Assembly: GCA_037447655.1 (NCBI GenBank)
Contig: JBBHKE010000310.1
Location: forward strand, 81,497-145,496
Reading direction: 5' to 3'
Length of the DNA stretch: 64,000 nucleotides
Source of the DNA: Zygnema cylindricum
Lineage: Eukaryota; Streptophyta; Zygnematophyceae; Zygnematales; Zygnemataceae
This document shows positions 10,323-24,322 of this stretch, in pieces. Position 1 is the first letter of the stretch, and each line of letters begins with the position of its first letter. The notes below the pieces were generated by a model. That model saw only the letters and a program-made list of their open reading frames with translations, made no database searches and was not told the origin of the DNA. The position numbers and the translations under genes are program-made.

Positions 10323-13300
10323 TTTGAAATCACTATGTATAAACATTATATAATATATATATGGATACACGATAATACTAGCATCAGCTACTGACTGTAC
10401 GAAAATACTACAATACTTGGAATAAATACACTCTTTAAATGCACTCTTTTAGGACGACATTAGGTGAAAGTACGATTTTAGTTTTTCTTGTTTTTGCCGT
10501 TTTTATTGTGGCAATTTCAAATGTTTAACGATATTAGGTTAAAGTGTCCAAAGGAGTGTCGATACTTAAAAGCGATAAGATACGAGAAAATATAAAGGAA
10601 GTAGTGTGAGATAGAGGGACTGATTACGTCACTCGGAAAGGTTTTATGTTATTTATGATCCTAACACGAGTGGTATCAGCGATAATGGTCGATTAAGAGC
10701 ACCGGAGTTAAAAACTACTTAGGTTTTTTATTTGATTTCCGAATTTTGTGCGTAAGAAAGTACTCTTTTTTATTTTCTTTGTGACTCAGTTACGAAGCTT
10801 TTTCGATTCAAAAGACAAAGTTAAGCAGAGAGTTTGATAGTTTGGAGCTCATCGAAGTCGATGCTCTGTACGAGTAATACTTCATTAGCCGTTTTAAACC
10901 CCATTTCCTTATCTTTGGATATCCAGTATTTCTTTAATTAATGTTTCGCTTCTTTGTTTTTCGGCAATATGTGCTTTTCTTCATTGCCTTTGTGACATAC
11001 TATGATAGTGAATTTATGCACAGTTTTTGTTTTTCCTCAACAACAGTGAGAGTAACAGGAGACTAAGAAATGTATTGTTCCTGAGAACACCAAGAGATGT
11101 ATTTCCCAATTCGGCAGTTGTTAATTGGATTGAAAACCCCAAAAAATCCTGCATAACTTCCAGGGAGGGAAAATAGTCGGAGAGATTGATTTACTTCTTG
11201 CACGCCTCTTTCCAAGATATATGTCAAAATTCAAGGTAAATTGTCCATCTTTATTGGTGTTCATCTAATTTAGTCGCTACTCTTTCTGGTCAAAGATCAT
11301 AAATTGGATGGTAACATTATTCAAAGGAGCGGCCTTAAACGAGCAATGTACAGTTGACTACAGTTGTATAACTGTTTTCGCCTTAAGATTTTGGATTTTG
11401 TTCTCTCAAAGTTGGATATTATTGAGGATTTTGTCCTATGTTTTAACAAGGCGAGGCCGTACAATGTCCAATATTTCTTTTGTCGTGACTGATTCGAAAG
11501 CGTAAACTCATAAGAATTTGGTAATAACATAAATTGGGATTATAAATTGATTTAATAGTCTATGAATAATAAGACTTCATGAACAAAGCACGACGGTTAA
11601 TCCGCTGAGCACATGGGAATAAAACAGAAAATGACATGCAGGTGGATGAAACTAAAAGGGAAACGAAGGCGAAAGAATTAATAACAAAAAACAGTGAACG
11701 TAACAACAAGCCCAAAGTTAGAGCAACTCATTGAGCAAGGCTTGTGATGATGCCTCTTCGGAGCTATACCTATTTTGGAGGAACCATGGGTAAAAAAAAA
11801 GAAAAGAGAAAAAGAGTGGTTCAAATGTTCAGAAAAAAATGCAAAAAGGAAGTGGTTGAGTTGGATTCAGTAGTTGAGGTGCAAAAAGTCAACACAGGAA
11901 GTAGATAATAACCGATATGTTTTTTGCTGCAAGTAGTACATAGGTCAACTTGTTGGTCTCTGAATGATAAGAAAGTAACGGCATTCTTATGCAAGCTGTT
12001 ATTTTCCTCTGTCGTGATTTACATAAATGATATGTGTAGAGGAACTAGGGAACTCTTGTTTCAGAACGCCTACCTACGTTTTTTCAGTTTTGTTTTGGTC
12101 TTCGCTTCTTTTTGCTTCCATGCACTCAGATGGTTCAAAATCGTGCGTTCTTAATGAAGCCTTTCATTACTTTTGACTTTCACCTCTTCACCTCCATAGT
12201 GTTCTGTGTTAATTTTGAGACTTTGGTCATGGATATGATGTGTTTTCATCGACTACCTGCAGATACAAAAGTCAATGACATGATTGTCCTAAGTGCTCTT
12301 TTATGTTATGAACAGTGACACTAATCAAGGTTTTGACATACGGGTTTCGCTACAATATGTTGAACAAACCATACTCAAATACTGGTCTGCCTTTACAGAA
12401 TTTTCATCATGAATACTGTTGGCATTGGACTGAATGTACGCCGTGAAGCACTATAACAAGACATTAATTTGGTGTTAATTTTTTTTGGCTCCGAAACATA
12501 CTAGCATTGATAATGTCATTGTTTTATTCTTAACACTAATTTGATAAGCGGCTGGAAATCATCCACCTCACTCAGACCTAAATTAAAACTAATAAAACTT
12601 AGATAAACCCCACACTGTTTCTTAGGAGAATAGCGATTCACTGTGTATTAGAGTATTTCATTTTACCTGGACTAAGAAACAAAATCCTGTAAGAAGAGGC
12701 TTAACATTTTATACTGAAAAAGGATCCGGATCTCTTGGCATCATTGTGATAGGTTGGGAGAGAGGTCAAATTTAGTCACAGCCATAGGCAATCCCCTATC
12801 CTTGGTCATATACCCTGGATCCTATCCTTGGACTATAGAAGCATAGACGCAGGACACGTATAAGATTTTGAATTCAATAAACCAATTTAATAAAAGGTTC
12901 AAAATACTCCACACTAAATGTGTCTTTCATGGCAAACCACACAGGGAAAATCAAAAATAAGATGCAAAAATGTCACTTTCGCTGTGAGTTTCTGCAAGCC
13001 TTTCTTCTTTCAATAAAGATATTAGAACTAAACATCAGAATGTTTTGCAGTCCAATTAAATAACCTGTTCAAGCTTTTAGGTTTCACGATAAGTAATAAA
13101 GACTAAAACTATTATATATACAAAAGTATGTAAAAACAACTCTAAGTACCTCCGGTTGAGAAACCCAAACACTTAATTATAAAAATAACTATCCCAAAGG
13201 TCTTTTTGTTGTTTTTAGCTTTCAAGAAGCATGCCTGGGAGCATTGCCCGAGTTTCATGCTTCTGAGAAAAATAAACCCTAGAATCTAAAACCTATTTAA

Positions 13301-13496
13301 ATTCAATAAAAACCCTAAATCACACTCCCTTTTTAGTTCCTTACCCACGGTTCCGTCATACTAAAGCTACCTATATCAACAAAATAGGCAATATTTCCTG
13401 GTTGCTTTCGGTTTGTTAGAGAAAATTTTGAAACTCATGAAACAAACATTCGAGGTTTCTTCATCTGAGGATGACTTTTACATCTTACAAACGAGC
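10310..13496. other. Spacer between phosphatase and SNARE gene (copy A)
   Basis: No recognised gene. Short frames here (for example near 11924-12154, identical in copy B at 22741-22971) are conserved only because the whole segment is duplicated. A worn terminus ATAGCGATTCACTGTGTA at about 12629-12646, present in both copies (about 23456-23473), is a relic of the TA-flanked family that predates the duplication. Confidence 0.55.
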
Positions 13497-16400
13497 TCAT
13501 TTTTTCAAAAGTTTTCGTCCTCTTTGGTTGCTTTGCTTCAACCGACTGTTGAGTTCGTCCACATCTCCAGTCAAATCATCCAAAGCATGGTCTTGTCTGT
13601 ATTACAAAAAACAGGGACCAAATCAATAGACAATTTTTTCTTATTTTCCAAATTAGGCACATAGAATCAAATCTAACCTCATTACTATATATATTTCCAC
13701 AATCTACTTCAACTCGTATTTCTCTGTTTCATGTAGGTGCAAAAAATAAACGCTAAACCCTTCTGAGTGCTTTATAGCAGCATCCATATGTACTAAAGGT
13801 TCAAAAAAACTTTAAGGGACACTTTTCTGCACTAATATCGTAGTAAATAACACGAACCAATTTTTGCACTATGCTATGATTACATAAAAACCATGAAAAC
13901 ACATTTTATTCTGTAAAGTATTACTGCTTTTCATCGGTGCTGGACCAATGGACGAAACGTTAATGCATTTTTGAACACCAACACTTACTACCACATTGCC
14001 AATTTGGTCTACTTCGTAGAATTAAACTCCTTTGAGTGTGAGTCTCAAATTTCAGAAATGTGAAAAGTCAGTTTGTCAAAACTTAACCTTCGGATGTCAC
14101 AGAAGGGACAGACTGTGCTAAAGAAGCGCAAGACAAAAGTTTCCAAACTTGTGATAAATCGGTGAAAAAATAAAAACACATCTCAAAAGTATTTAACAAG
14201 GGTACTGAGCAAACTTACCGATCCAATTCATGACCCATTTCCCTTGCCATGTCGCCCATTACATTGAGAGAAGAGCTCACTTCATCCAACATTTCATCTT
14301 GCTTGTTGATTTGCTTCTGCAAAACACCATTTGGCAGTGTAAGGTTTAGAACTTGTACTTTTCCATAATTTGAGGGAATTGGAAAAATCTCTATCAGCTT
14401 TCTAACTACAACAAAGGACCATCCTCCAAGGAAAGAAAAAGAGATTACTCTTTCTTGTGATTCACAACCACTCATGTGCCTTACTTTAAGAGATAACTAC
14501 AACAAACTCAACTCACGAATCACATATACACCGCGCATCGTAATTAGAGTAATGAAAAAATTAGAGTAAAAAAAGAGAAAAAAATAATTAGAGTAATTTA
14601 CTCTAATTTATGTGATAGAGCTGTTTCAAAATGGAATTTACTCTAATTTATGCGGTGTACTCTAATTTGGCAAGTTAATATCCTCTACTGTAAATAAGGT
14701 ATTCGTACAGAATCTGACAAAACGTACAGTTTATCGTCACTATGACGTTCGCATTACGCGTTTTGTTAAAACGCAGTTACATGATAATGGCCTGTATTAA
14801 ATCATTATTTGTACTTTTTTACTTATAAAAGTACAACTTTGCACGGTCGGACGTCGTCCGTACTCCACACTATTTAAAACGAACATATATTAGAATTAAA
14901 AACGCTAATTAAACCTTACCTAAATTAGAATAATGAAAAAATTAGAATCGATTACTCTATTTGATGTGATAGAGTCAAAATTTCGAGCGACCGAATTAGA
15001 GTAATTTACTCTAATTACGATTCGCGGTGTAGTTTCGGCCTTAACATCTTTAACCTTTTCCAGTACACTGAAAGCAGAACATGAATGCTGGCCAAAAAAA
15101 CAAAAAATTGAGCTGCGTGAAAAACATCATATCATTACACACCTTCACCCTGTCCATAGTTGCCAGACTCTCATCATCATCATCATCATCATCTCTCATC
15201 AGATCTTCACGTGTTCCACGGGATCCGGCAGGATAACTTCCATTTGCATCTGCAAAAAAAAGCGTATAAATTTTAAAAAGCTGTGTCATTTTTGCCTTTA
15301 ATCATACAGTTCACCTGAAAATTGAGGGATAACGTAGAAATCAATCTAACAACCACAAAAGGATTAGAAACAACAAGAAAAAGAAATTTAACTCGCTGGA
15401 AAGTGACTGAATGGGCTTTTATCACCGGGACAACTAATTGACACAGAAAAAAAGATAAACATTTAGAAGGCATATCCATTCCCTATAAAAATCAGAAAGA
15501 AAACACAAATAGAATTCCATGACCAGATTTAAACATACGCTCAATTTCATGGCAAAAAAAATGCACGGAACTTCCTGCAAAGCTATCAAACTAACCGGTT
15601 AAGTTGCAAATACAAGCTAGAATACTCCCTCACCTGGATGATACTTAGGTCCTTTAATCTTCTTTCCCTTCTTGGGTTTCCATCCAAATGAAAACATGGG
15701 GCCCAAGCTACTGAGAAGTTTCTCCCCCTAAATAAAACAGAAAAAAAAACAGAAAAACACAAAATAGTCACACAAAACAATCAGAAAGGCAAAAACAATC
15801 AAACGGATAATCAGGAATTATAACCTCACACAGACAATGTATACTGCTGGAATAAAATATTCCTAACTGTCCATTGTACATTATCCATATTGTCTACTGC
15901 TGGATTAAAAAAAATCCAAACTGTCTATTGTACATTATCCATCAACCACAATTTCCATGCAAATGCATATACAACAACTACTAGTAGTGAGAAAAACTAT
16001 ATAAGACATCACCAACGTTAGACTCCTAATCATAGAGAAGACAATACTGAATTTGGCCAAAAGCAAAGTTAAGAGTATGTTCCTTCTGCTCTCAAAATCA
16101 TGCGGACATTATATAGCTTCACACACATAACAGTAGCAAAAGTGAAGCTTGTTACACTTTCACAACCATTGGTCTGAAATAAAACATAATGTAAAATTAG
16201 AGATGACCTCATTCCACGATCTCAAGTAAGAATGATTACCATATGAGTAAAAAAAATCACATTTAAAATTGTTCCTCCAATGTGTAGTCCATAATTACAG
16301 AAACAGGCATTGTGTTACATTATGAGTTACACAATAAATACATATGCATCATTACATTCTTCAAAATTTCGTTAAAGCCAAAATTCATTACCGTTGAAAG

Positions 16401-16910
16401 CTCATGATCAAGTGTAACTGCTTTTTCATGAGTTCTTGCAATTTGCTCTCCCTGTTGGTGGAGAGTTTTCAGAGTTTGTGCTCCAATATTCTCCGTATCT
16501 TTCGTAATCTTCAAAACATTTCGCAAATCATTTGTCACATCTTTTGACTTGTCCAATGCCATAGTTTCCAATTCCTCCAAAGTTGCTCTCTGGAGAGGAT
16601 CATCACTGTCAGGGTCATAATATCTTGGATCTCCTTTCGCCATTTTTTTCAATGCGGCTTTTGGAAGCCGAGGCTGAGTGACGCCTAAAAGCTCAGCACG
16701 TGACTTTTCTTCCTTTTTCTCCAAACCTTGCCATTTAGGAATGAATTCTTCAGGTTCAGCATCACATTTCCTTGCGGAACGTCTCGGTTTGCTTTTCGTC
16801 TCGGTTTTCGGAACTGTAGAGGAATTTACTAAAGTACTTGCTTCCAATTTTTTGATTATTTCCTGCTGATGAACGGCTGAGGGTCTGTGAGTCCTTTGTA
16901 ATGCCGCCAT
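13497..16910 (-). CDS. SNAP25/SNAP33-type Qb+Qc SNARE, copy A
   Basis: Five exons on the minus strand: 16392-16910 (ATG at 16908-16910), 15634-15727, 15143-15249, 14219-14316 and 13497-13596 (stop at 13497-13499), giving about 305 residues as in plant SNAP33 (usual length near 300). Exon 1 has a basic linker, the FIPKW..ELLGVTQPRLPKAALKKMAKGDPRYYDPDSDDP stretch interrupted here for length, then the Qb helix (TLEELETMALDKSKD.., with Q at LHQQGEQIA). Exon 2 reads GEKLLSSLGPMFSFGWKPKK, diagnostic of the plant family. Exons 4 and 5 form the Qc helix, with the central glutamine in ELDRQDHALDDL and the end SNQRGRKLLKK. The protein would join two helices to a four-helix SNARE bundle at the plasma membrane or cell plate. 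There is no transmembrane segment, as in the family. An Asp run in exon 3 has 7 residues here and 6 in copy B. A further upstream ATG at 16950-16952 is absent from copy B, so the shared ATG is preferred. Confidence 0.92.
14529..15029. mobile_element. TA-flanked MITE, long type (501 bp), with empty site in copy B
   Basis: Starts CACCGCGCATCGTAATTAGAGT and ends ACTCTAATTACGATTCGCGGTG with TA at 14527-14528 and 15030-15031. Copy B of the duplication has CACATATAGTTTCGGCC at the corresponding place (about 25342-25358), which is exactly the flanks with a single TA. This shows insertion after the duplication and a TA target duplication. It lies in the intron between SNARE exons 3 and 4. Confidence 0.97.
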
Positions 16911-16952
16911 GGCAAACCTACAAATGTATGGAACAGCCTTAAAGTTACTCAA

Positions 16953-18590
16953 ACTACTTGCAAGCTGCCGAACCTAATGCTTGGAAGTTACTGAACCTAG
17001 CATGAACCACTTTGGAAGTTACTGAACCTATTTGGTAACGAATTGCTCTAGTTGGGAAACTGCAAAGTGTTTGGTGCAAGAATTGGTGAAAATTTCTGGT
17101 AGAGTAGCAGATGTATTGCGGATGACAACAGGTTAGAAACATGCATTAACAAGCTACAATATAATAGTAGTTTGCTGCTAATAAACTAAGTACTGTAGTA
17201 TGCTTTTTGTGTATGAATGTGTACTCAGAGAGGGAGAGAAAAGAGAGTGTAAAGACTCCTAAAATGAGATTCTGACAGAGTTGGAATAAAGTAAATAGCT
17301 AAAAAGTTGGAGGAGGTCTTGTAGAAAGTGAAACGCGCATGACGTCACGGTCAGTCGGTGCAAAACTGAAGTTTTTTTCTCCAAAATTCTTCATCAATGT
17401 ACGTATTCTATATTGGCTGGAGAATTAAGGCGAATTAACATAGAGATGTGCAAAAAGCGTGTTACGATCTTTCCAGAACGTAATCTATTGCAGTTCTATG
17501 TAATAAGCTACAGTACAGTAATGACCGGTAACGCACGTGGGAAGGACCGAACGGGCCATTCTAGAATTCATTTTCTTCTTGTCCTCAAGCGGCGGGACTT
17601 TTTTCTTTTAGCGTTGTGGTAATCAATCTCCTGTAGGTTTTTTCACTTTTTCACTTTGTGGCTATAGTACTGTATAATACTGTACTTTATTGTACTGTAG
17701 TCATCTTTGGTACTTCTAATTGGGTTTGGTCGTTTACCTGTTTTTGTCTCCATCGCTTTTCCTTTTTTTCTTTTGTATTTTCTTTTTCTTTCTTGTGCCT
17801 TAAAATGTTTTTCCTGGATTTACCCCTTTTGTACCCGGATGGCCTTTCCATAGCTCGTTTTGCAGTAAAGGTGACCCTTTCACTTTTTGAGGTTGAAAAC
17901 CGGAATTCGCCGACTAACGCCGGGTCAGACAGCTCGTTCCGTACGACGGTTAAGACCGTGTTGCCAGATATCAATTCCATATGGCATTTTCGGCCTTGAA
18001 ACGACCAACCACGGAAAGGCTCTGAGTCAAATCATGTCAAAGTCTGGATAATCAGCTGACAGCTAGATGCGCCGCGTACGCAAAGATCTAAAGGCGCTCC
18101 AGCGTGTAAACCTGACAGGCAAGACACGCCGACTTGTACAAAGACTTATCCAGGAACCTTCTCCAAGATTGAATCTCAACCGTCCTATCTGCGTGCGACA
18201 CATTCGCAATGAGAGCGACCGGACAGACACTATTCTGTCAGGTCAACGCAAAGATTTCCGTCTTATGTTAGGAAAATGTGAAAAATGCATAAATTGAAAA
18301 AAACAAGGTTGACTGCTATAGCCACTACAAAAGCACCTGAAATTTTGTCATTTAGCGATTTTTTTCGCACGCGTATGCGGAATAAGTACAAACCGGACTG
18401 TTTTCTCGAAAATTGCGTTTGGTAGAGAACAGATTCTCAGATTCATTTTCTTAGTAACAAATCTATTTGGCGTTTGCGGTTTTCGAAATCGAAGTTTTAG
18501 GCGCCGTACACGTTATAGATTGGGCTGCAGGCAATGAAGACGACTTGTCAGAATAGTACAAGATATTACTGGAGAATAGCAGATTTTCAA
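16953..18590. other. Upstream region of SNARE copy A
   Basis: No exon recognised. The region just 5' of the SNARE start contains the short phrase GGAAGTTACTGAACCTA repeated three times in slightly altered form (16980-17030). The rest is AT-rich sequence shared with copy B. Promoter elements cannot be assigned by eye. Confidence 0.5.
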
Positions 18591-18602
18591 GAGAGTACAG
18601 TA

Positions 18603-19221
18603 CACCGCGATTCGTAATTAGAGTAATGAAAAAATTAGAGTAAAAAACCCAAAAAAAACAATTAGAGTAATGAACTCTAGTTTATGTGATATAACTTTTT
18701 CACAGAGGAAGTTTACTCTAATTTATTTAAGCACTCTATATTGGGTTAAGTCGGCAATAAATATCCGCGCTGAAATTATGAACTCTAAATTACGTACACG
18801 AACAAAATATGTCAGTCCGTATAGTTTTGACGTCATTATGACGCTAGTATTATTTGTCGTGCTGAATGTCAGTTAATGTTCACACTGACGACGATGCTGT
18901 CGACGGACGAGAGTTATGCGAACGGCTTTTTTTCGATGTGATTGATTTTTCGTTTAGTGCGATTTCACGTGCGAGCGCGATTCTATTAAATCATTATTTG
19001 TACCTTTTTACTTAAAAAAATACAGCTTGCACGGTCGAACGTCGTCCGTAATCCACACTATTTAATCCACACGAACCCAAAATACAATTTTTTACGCTAA
19101 TTAAACTTTATCTATATTAGAATAATGAAAAAATTAGAATCGTTTACTCTATTTGATGTCATAGAGTCGAAATTTCGAGCGACCGAATTAGAGTAATTTA
19201 CTCTAATTACGATTCGCGGTG
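18603..19221. mobile_element. TA-flanked MITE, long type (about 619 bp)
   Basis: Left end TA-CACCGCGATTCGTAATTAGAG, right end CTCTAATTACGATTCGCGGTG; the right-hand TA has become TT. Very similar throughout to 58583-59198, including GATGCTGTCGACGGACGA and the TGACGTCATTATGACG block. Non-coding. Confidence 0.88.
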
Positions 19222-19382
19222 TTCTGAATACTTTGTTTTTGTTCTTTTTGCCACGTCATACGTCCTTTAATCATTTCGGATTTTTTCACCGAAGTGCATT
19301 TTTGGTATCTTTCTCGTGTATCGAAAAGAATCGTATCGCGACGAATCCGATGATTTACATTATCTATCGTCTTGCCCTGGTA

Positions 19383-19844
19383 CACCGCGCATCGTTATTA
19401 GTGTCAACGACACTAATTTGGGTTCTTAAAATTTTGATTTTTTTCCTCAAATAGGATACATGATTTTAATTTTTCCTTGACGTTAATTAAGGTACCGCAC
19501 AAAATAGCGTAAAGGACGAATTACAATAATATCTAAATAATGTGGTGTACGGTCGATGTCAGACCGTACACAAATGTACCTTTTCAAGTGAAAATTTTAC
19601 AAAAAATGAGTTAAATCAGACGCGCACGCATGGGATCGTGCGCTAAAAAAACGGGATTGTTTTGACACGTAAATTAGTCTTACGTGTACGGATATTAAAA
19701 TTTCACGACGGCGTACGATTTTTAATATTTTGTACGGATACATATATTAATGTATATAATTGTACAGCGAATATTCCATTTTTGCTGTTCCCAAATTAGC
19801 ATAAACGCCGAAATTAGAATACACCTTTTTTTTTTTTTTTTTTA
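19383..19844. mobile_element. TA-flanked MITE, left part, cut by assembly gap
   Basis: Left end TA-CACCGCGCATCGTTATTAGTGTC with the internal GTGTGGTGTACGGTC block near 19540. No right terminus is seen before the poly-T and the 10-base gap, so the end is lost in or beside the gap. Confidence 0.65.
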
Positions 19845-19854
19845 NNNNNNNNNN
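19845..19854. other. Assembly gap (10 N)
   Basis: Ten unknown bases after a poly-T run, between the two segmental copies. The fixed length suggests a gap of unknown true size. Confidence 1.
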
Positions 19855-19984
19855 TGGTTGAATCCTGTTGTTGATTACGTTTACTAGCTCAGTGTCTTTC
19901 AGGATTTCTTCGGAGATTTTTTTCGGATTCTTAATTTTGTGTACTAGCTGAGTCAATAGGTGCCTTTTAACTTTCTAAGGTATT

Positions 19985-20285
19985 TTGAATAGAGGGAGAG
20001 AGGTAGGAAGGGAGAGGGGAAGGGAAAGAGGGAGAGGGGGGGAGGTGAGGTGGAAGGGAGAGGGAGAGGGAGAAGGCGAGGGAGATGGAGATGCAAAGTG
20101 AAGGGGAGGGAGAGAGAGAGGGTGAGGGGGAGAGAAAAGAAGGGAGAGGGAGAGGGAGAGGGTGAGGGGAAGTGAAACGTAGAGGTAGAGGGAGCGGAAG
20201 AGGGAGAGGGAGAGGGAAGGTGGAGTGGAGGGGGGGAGAGGGAGAAAGGGAAGGGGAGAGGGAAGGATGGAGAGAGGGAGATAAG
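19985..20285. repeat. Purine microsatellite (GGGAGA-type), duplicate of 9362-9595
   Basis: G/A tract with shared interruptions with the earlier tract, marking the left side of segmental copy B. Confidence 0.9.
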
Positions 20286-20994
20286 TTTTATGGAATCTTT
20301 CAATTTTCCGTGGATAACTGAGTCGATCATGTGTTTTAATTCTTAGGCTTTTTTTAGAGGCTTCTTTAGGACTTTCTGTGACTCGATCATTTGCATTAGT
20401 TGTTGTCCTAAGTTGGTTCCATTTTTTGAGTTAGTACTTTGTGGGGGTCCAGTGTGGGCTCGATACCAATTTTTGCAGTTGAAGGATGGAGGTTGTGACA
20501 GTATTTTTCAGAGAGATGAGTGAAGTTTTTATAAAATAAAATTAGCTATATGGATATTAAAATGTCTTCCATGTAGGAACTTATGGGAATCTTTGTATGG
20601 GACCGTTTCTCAAATCAGGCCCCATTGTAAAGGATCTTTTTGGGTGTTGTTATGAATGATGTTTTTCCCAGTCCTGTTTAGTTTTCATCAGTATATCTTT
20701 TATGGGTTTTAGCGTTAATGGTTTTTCGGCGTTTAAACTTAATTTTATCTCTGTACACTCATCACAGTATTAATCCGACGGCTGGGATAGAAAGGTACAT
20801 CCCTATTAATGGTCTCCAAATGAAAAGGTTGATTTGTATACTGAAAAAAACATTAACACTAATACTGATGCATATAGTGAACCTACATCTATTGATTCTA
20901 CTTGAGAGAGGCTCTAATTTTTATTGCCTCACTTGAACTTGAGAGAGAGGTTCTAAGAGAGAGGTTGTAATTCTTCTTATTCTCTCGTTTGCAG

Positions 20995-21106
20995 ATTTCG
21001 TGCCGTTGACATTAACAATGGAGGGATAAGTGTTTTCACGGTCAACAAAAGAGGCGAACCAATGTTAGAGGCGTTAAATATGACGGCCCATTTGCACTCT
21101 GACCAG
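20995..21106 (+). pseudogene. Isolated copy of last phosphatase exon
   Basis: Nearly identical to 10198-10309, with acceptor and donor kept; it encodes FRAVDINNGGISVFTVNKRGEP and ends HLHSDQ. Its preceding exons (5326-9351) were not duplicated, so it cannot form the phosphatase domain alone. It could serve as an alternative last exon of the upstream gene only by splicing across the first SNARE gene. Confidence 0.75.
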
Positions 21107-24100
21107 GTGTATTATGACCTTTGAAATCACTATGTATAAACATTATTTATAATATATATATATATGGATACACGATAATACTAGCATCAGCTACTGACTG
21201 TACGAAAATACTACTAGGAATAAACACACTTTTTAAATGCACTCTTTTAGGACGACATTAGGTGAAAGTACAATTTCAGTTTTTCTTGTTTCTGCCGTTT
21301 TTATTGTGGCAATTTCGAATCTTTAACGATATTAGGTTAAAGTGTCCAAAGGAGTGTTGATACTTCAAAGCGATAAGATACGAGAAAATATGAAGTAGTG
21401 TGAGAGAGAGGGACCGATTACGTCACTCGGAAAGGTTTTATGTTATTTATGATCCTAACACAAGTGGTATCAGCGATAATGGTGGAATACGGGCACTGGA
21501 GTTAAAAACTACTTAGGTTTTTTATTTTATTTCCGAAATTTGTGCGTAAGAAAGTACTCTTTTTTGTTTTCTTTGTGCCTCAGTTACGAAGCTTTTTTTT
21601 AATTCAAAAGCCAAAGTTAAGCAGAGAGTTTGATAGTTTGGAGCTTATCGAAGTCCATGCTCTGTACGAGTAATACTCCATTAGCCGTTTTAAACCCCAT
21701 TTCCTTATCTTTGGATATCCAGTATTTCTTTAATTAATGTTTCACTTCTTTGTTTTTCGGCAATAAGTGCTTTTCTTCATTGCCTTTGTGACATACTATG
21801 ATAGTGAATTTATGCACAGTTTTTGTTTTTCCTGAACAACTGAGAGTAACAGGAGACTAAGAAATTTATTGTTCCTGAGAAAACCAAGAGATGTATTTCC
21901 CAACTCGGCGGTTGTTAATTGGATTGAAAACCCCAAAAAAGCCTGCATAACTTCCAGGGAGGGAAAATAGTCGGAGAGATTGATTTACTTGCACACCTCC
22001 TTTCCAAGATATAATATCAAAATTCAAGGTAAATTGTCCATCTTTATTAGTGTTCAGAGCACTAATTTAGTCGCTACTTCTGGTCAAAGATCATAAATTG
22101 AATGGTAACGCTATTCAAAGGAGCGGCCTTAAACGAGCAACGTACAGTTGACTACAGTTGTATAAGACTGTTTTTGCCTTAAGATTCTGGATTTTGTTCT
22201 CTCAAATTTGGATATTATTGAGGATTTTGTCCTATGTTTTAACAAGGTGAGGCCGTACAATGTCCAATATCTCTTTTGTCGTGACTGATTTAAAAGCGTG
22301 AACTCATAAGAATTTGGTAATAACATAAATTGGGATTATAAATTGATTTAATAGTCTATGAATAATAAGACTTCGTGAACAAAGCACGACGGTTAATCAG
22401 CTGAGCACATGGGAATAAAAAATAATAGTCAAAGATGAAACAGAAAAATGACATGCAGGTGGATGAAACTAATAGGGAAACAAAGGCGAAAGAATTAATA
22501 ACAGAAAACATTGAACGTAACAACAAGCTCAAAGTTAAAGCGACTCATTGAGCAAGACTTGTGATGATGCCTCTTCGGTGCTATACCTATTTTGGAGGAA
22601 CCATGGGTAAAAAAAAAGAAAAGAGAAAAAGAGTGGTTCAAATGTTCAGAAAAAAATGCAAAAAGGAAGTGGTTGAGTTGGATTCAGTAGTTGAGGTGCA
22701 AAAAGTCAACACAGGAAGTAGATAATAACCGATATGTTTTTTGCTGCAAGTAGTACATAGGTCAACTTGTTGGTCTCTGAATGATAAGAAAGTAACGGCA
22801 TTCTTATGCAAGCTGTTATTTTCCTCTGTCGTGATTTACATAAATGATATGTGTAGAGGAACTAGGGAACTCTTGTTTCAGAACGCCTACCTACGTTTTT
22901 TCAGTTTTGTTTTGGTCTTCGCTTCTTTTTGCTTCCATGCACTCAGATGGTTCAAAATCGTGCGTTCTTAATGAAGCCTTTCATTACTTTTGACTATCAC
23001 ATCTTCACCTCCATAGTGTTCTGTGTTAATTTTGAGACTTTGGTCATAGACACGATGTGTTTTCATCGACTACCTGCAGATACAAAAGTCAATGACATGA
23101 TTGTGTCCTAAGTGCTCTTTTATGTTATGAACAGTGACACTAATCAAGGTTTTGATATACTAGGGTTTCCTTACAATATTGGCTGTTGAACAAACCATAC
23201 TTAAATACTGGTCTGCCTGTACAGAATTTTCATCATGAATACTGTTGGCATTCGACTGAATGTACGCCGTGAAGCACTATAACAAGACATTAATTTGGTG
23301 TTAATTTTTTTTGGCTCCGAAACATACTAGCATTGATAATGTCATTGTTTTATTCTTAACACTAATTTGATAAGCGGCTGGAAATCATCCACCTCACTCA
23401 GACCTAAATTAAAACTAATAAAACTTAGATAAACCCCACACTGTTTCTTAGGAGAATAGCGATTCACTGTGTATTAGAGTATTTCATTTTACCTGGACTA
23501 AGAAACAAAATCCTGTAAGAAGAGGCTTAACACTTTATACTGAAAAAGGATCCGGATCTCTTGGCATCATTGTGATAGGTTGGGAGAGAGGTCAAATGTA
23601 GTCACAGCCATAGGCAATCCCCTATCCTTGGTCATAAACCCCGGATCCTATCCTTGGACTATAGAAGCATAGATGCAGGACACGTATAAGATTTTGAATT
23701 CAATAAATCGATTTAATAAGAGGTTCAAACTAATCCACACTAAATGTGTGTCTTTCATGGCAAACACAGGGAAAATCAAAAATAAGATGCAAAAATGTCA
23801 CTTTCGCTGTGAGTTTTCTGCAAGCCTTTCTTCTTTCAATAAAGATATTAGAACTAAACATCAAAATGTTTTGCAGTCAACTTACATAACCTGTTCAAGC
23901 TTTTAGTTTACACGATAAGTAATAAAGACTAAAACTATTATATATACAAAAGTATGTAAAAACAACTCTAAGTACCTCCTGTTGAGAAACCCAAACACTT
24001 AATAATAAAAATAATTCTCCCAAAGGTCTTTTTGTTGTTTTTAGCTTTCAAGAAGCATGCCTGGGAGCATTGCCCGAGTTTCATGCTTCTGAGAAAAATA

Positions 24101-24322
24101 AACCCTAGAATCTAAAACCTATTTAAATTCAATAAAAACCCTAAATCACACTCCCTTTTGAGTTCCTTACCCACGGTTCCGTCATACTAAAACTACCTAT
24201 ATCAACAAAATAGGAAACATTTCCCGGTTGCTTTCGGTTTGTTAGAGAAAATTTTGAAACTCATGAAACAAGCATTCGAGGTTTCTTCAACTGAGGATGA
24301 CTTTTACATCTTACAAACGAGC

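Larger units (their letters stand above)
9450..18590. repeat. Segmental duplication, copy A (about 9.1 kb)
   Basis: Nearly the whole stretch can be aligned base for base with about 20110-28880 in the same orientation. Differences are scattered substitutions and small indels plus larger events (a transposon at 14529-15029 present only here). It carries the last phosphatase exon and the entire SNARE gene. Ends are approximate: the left end is inside a purine microsatellite in both copies, and the right end of both copies meets an inverted-repeat element. Confidence 0.92.

Noticed and set aside
11924-12154. 76-codon frame identical in both segmental copies
   Set aside because: Identity follows from the recent duplication; neighbouring non-coding sequence is equally conserved.
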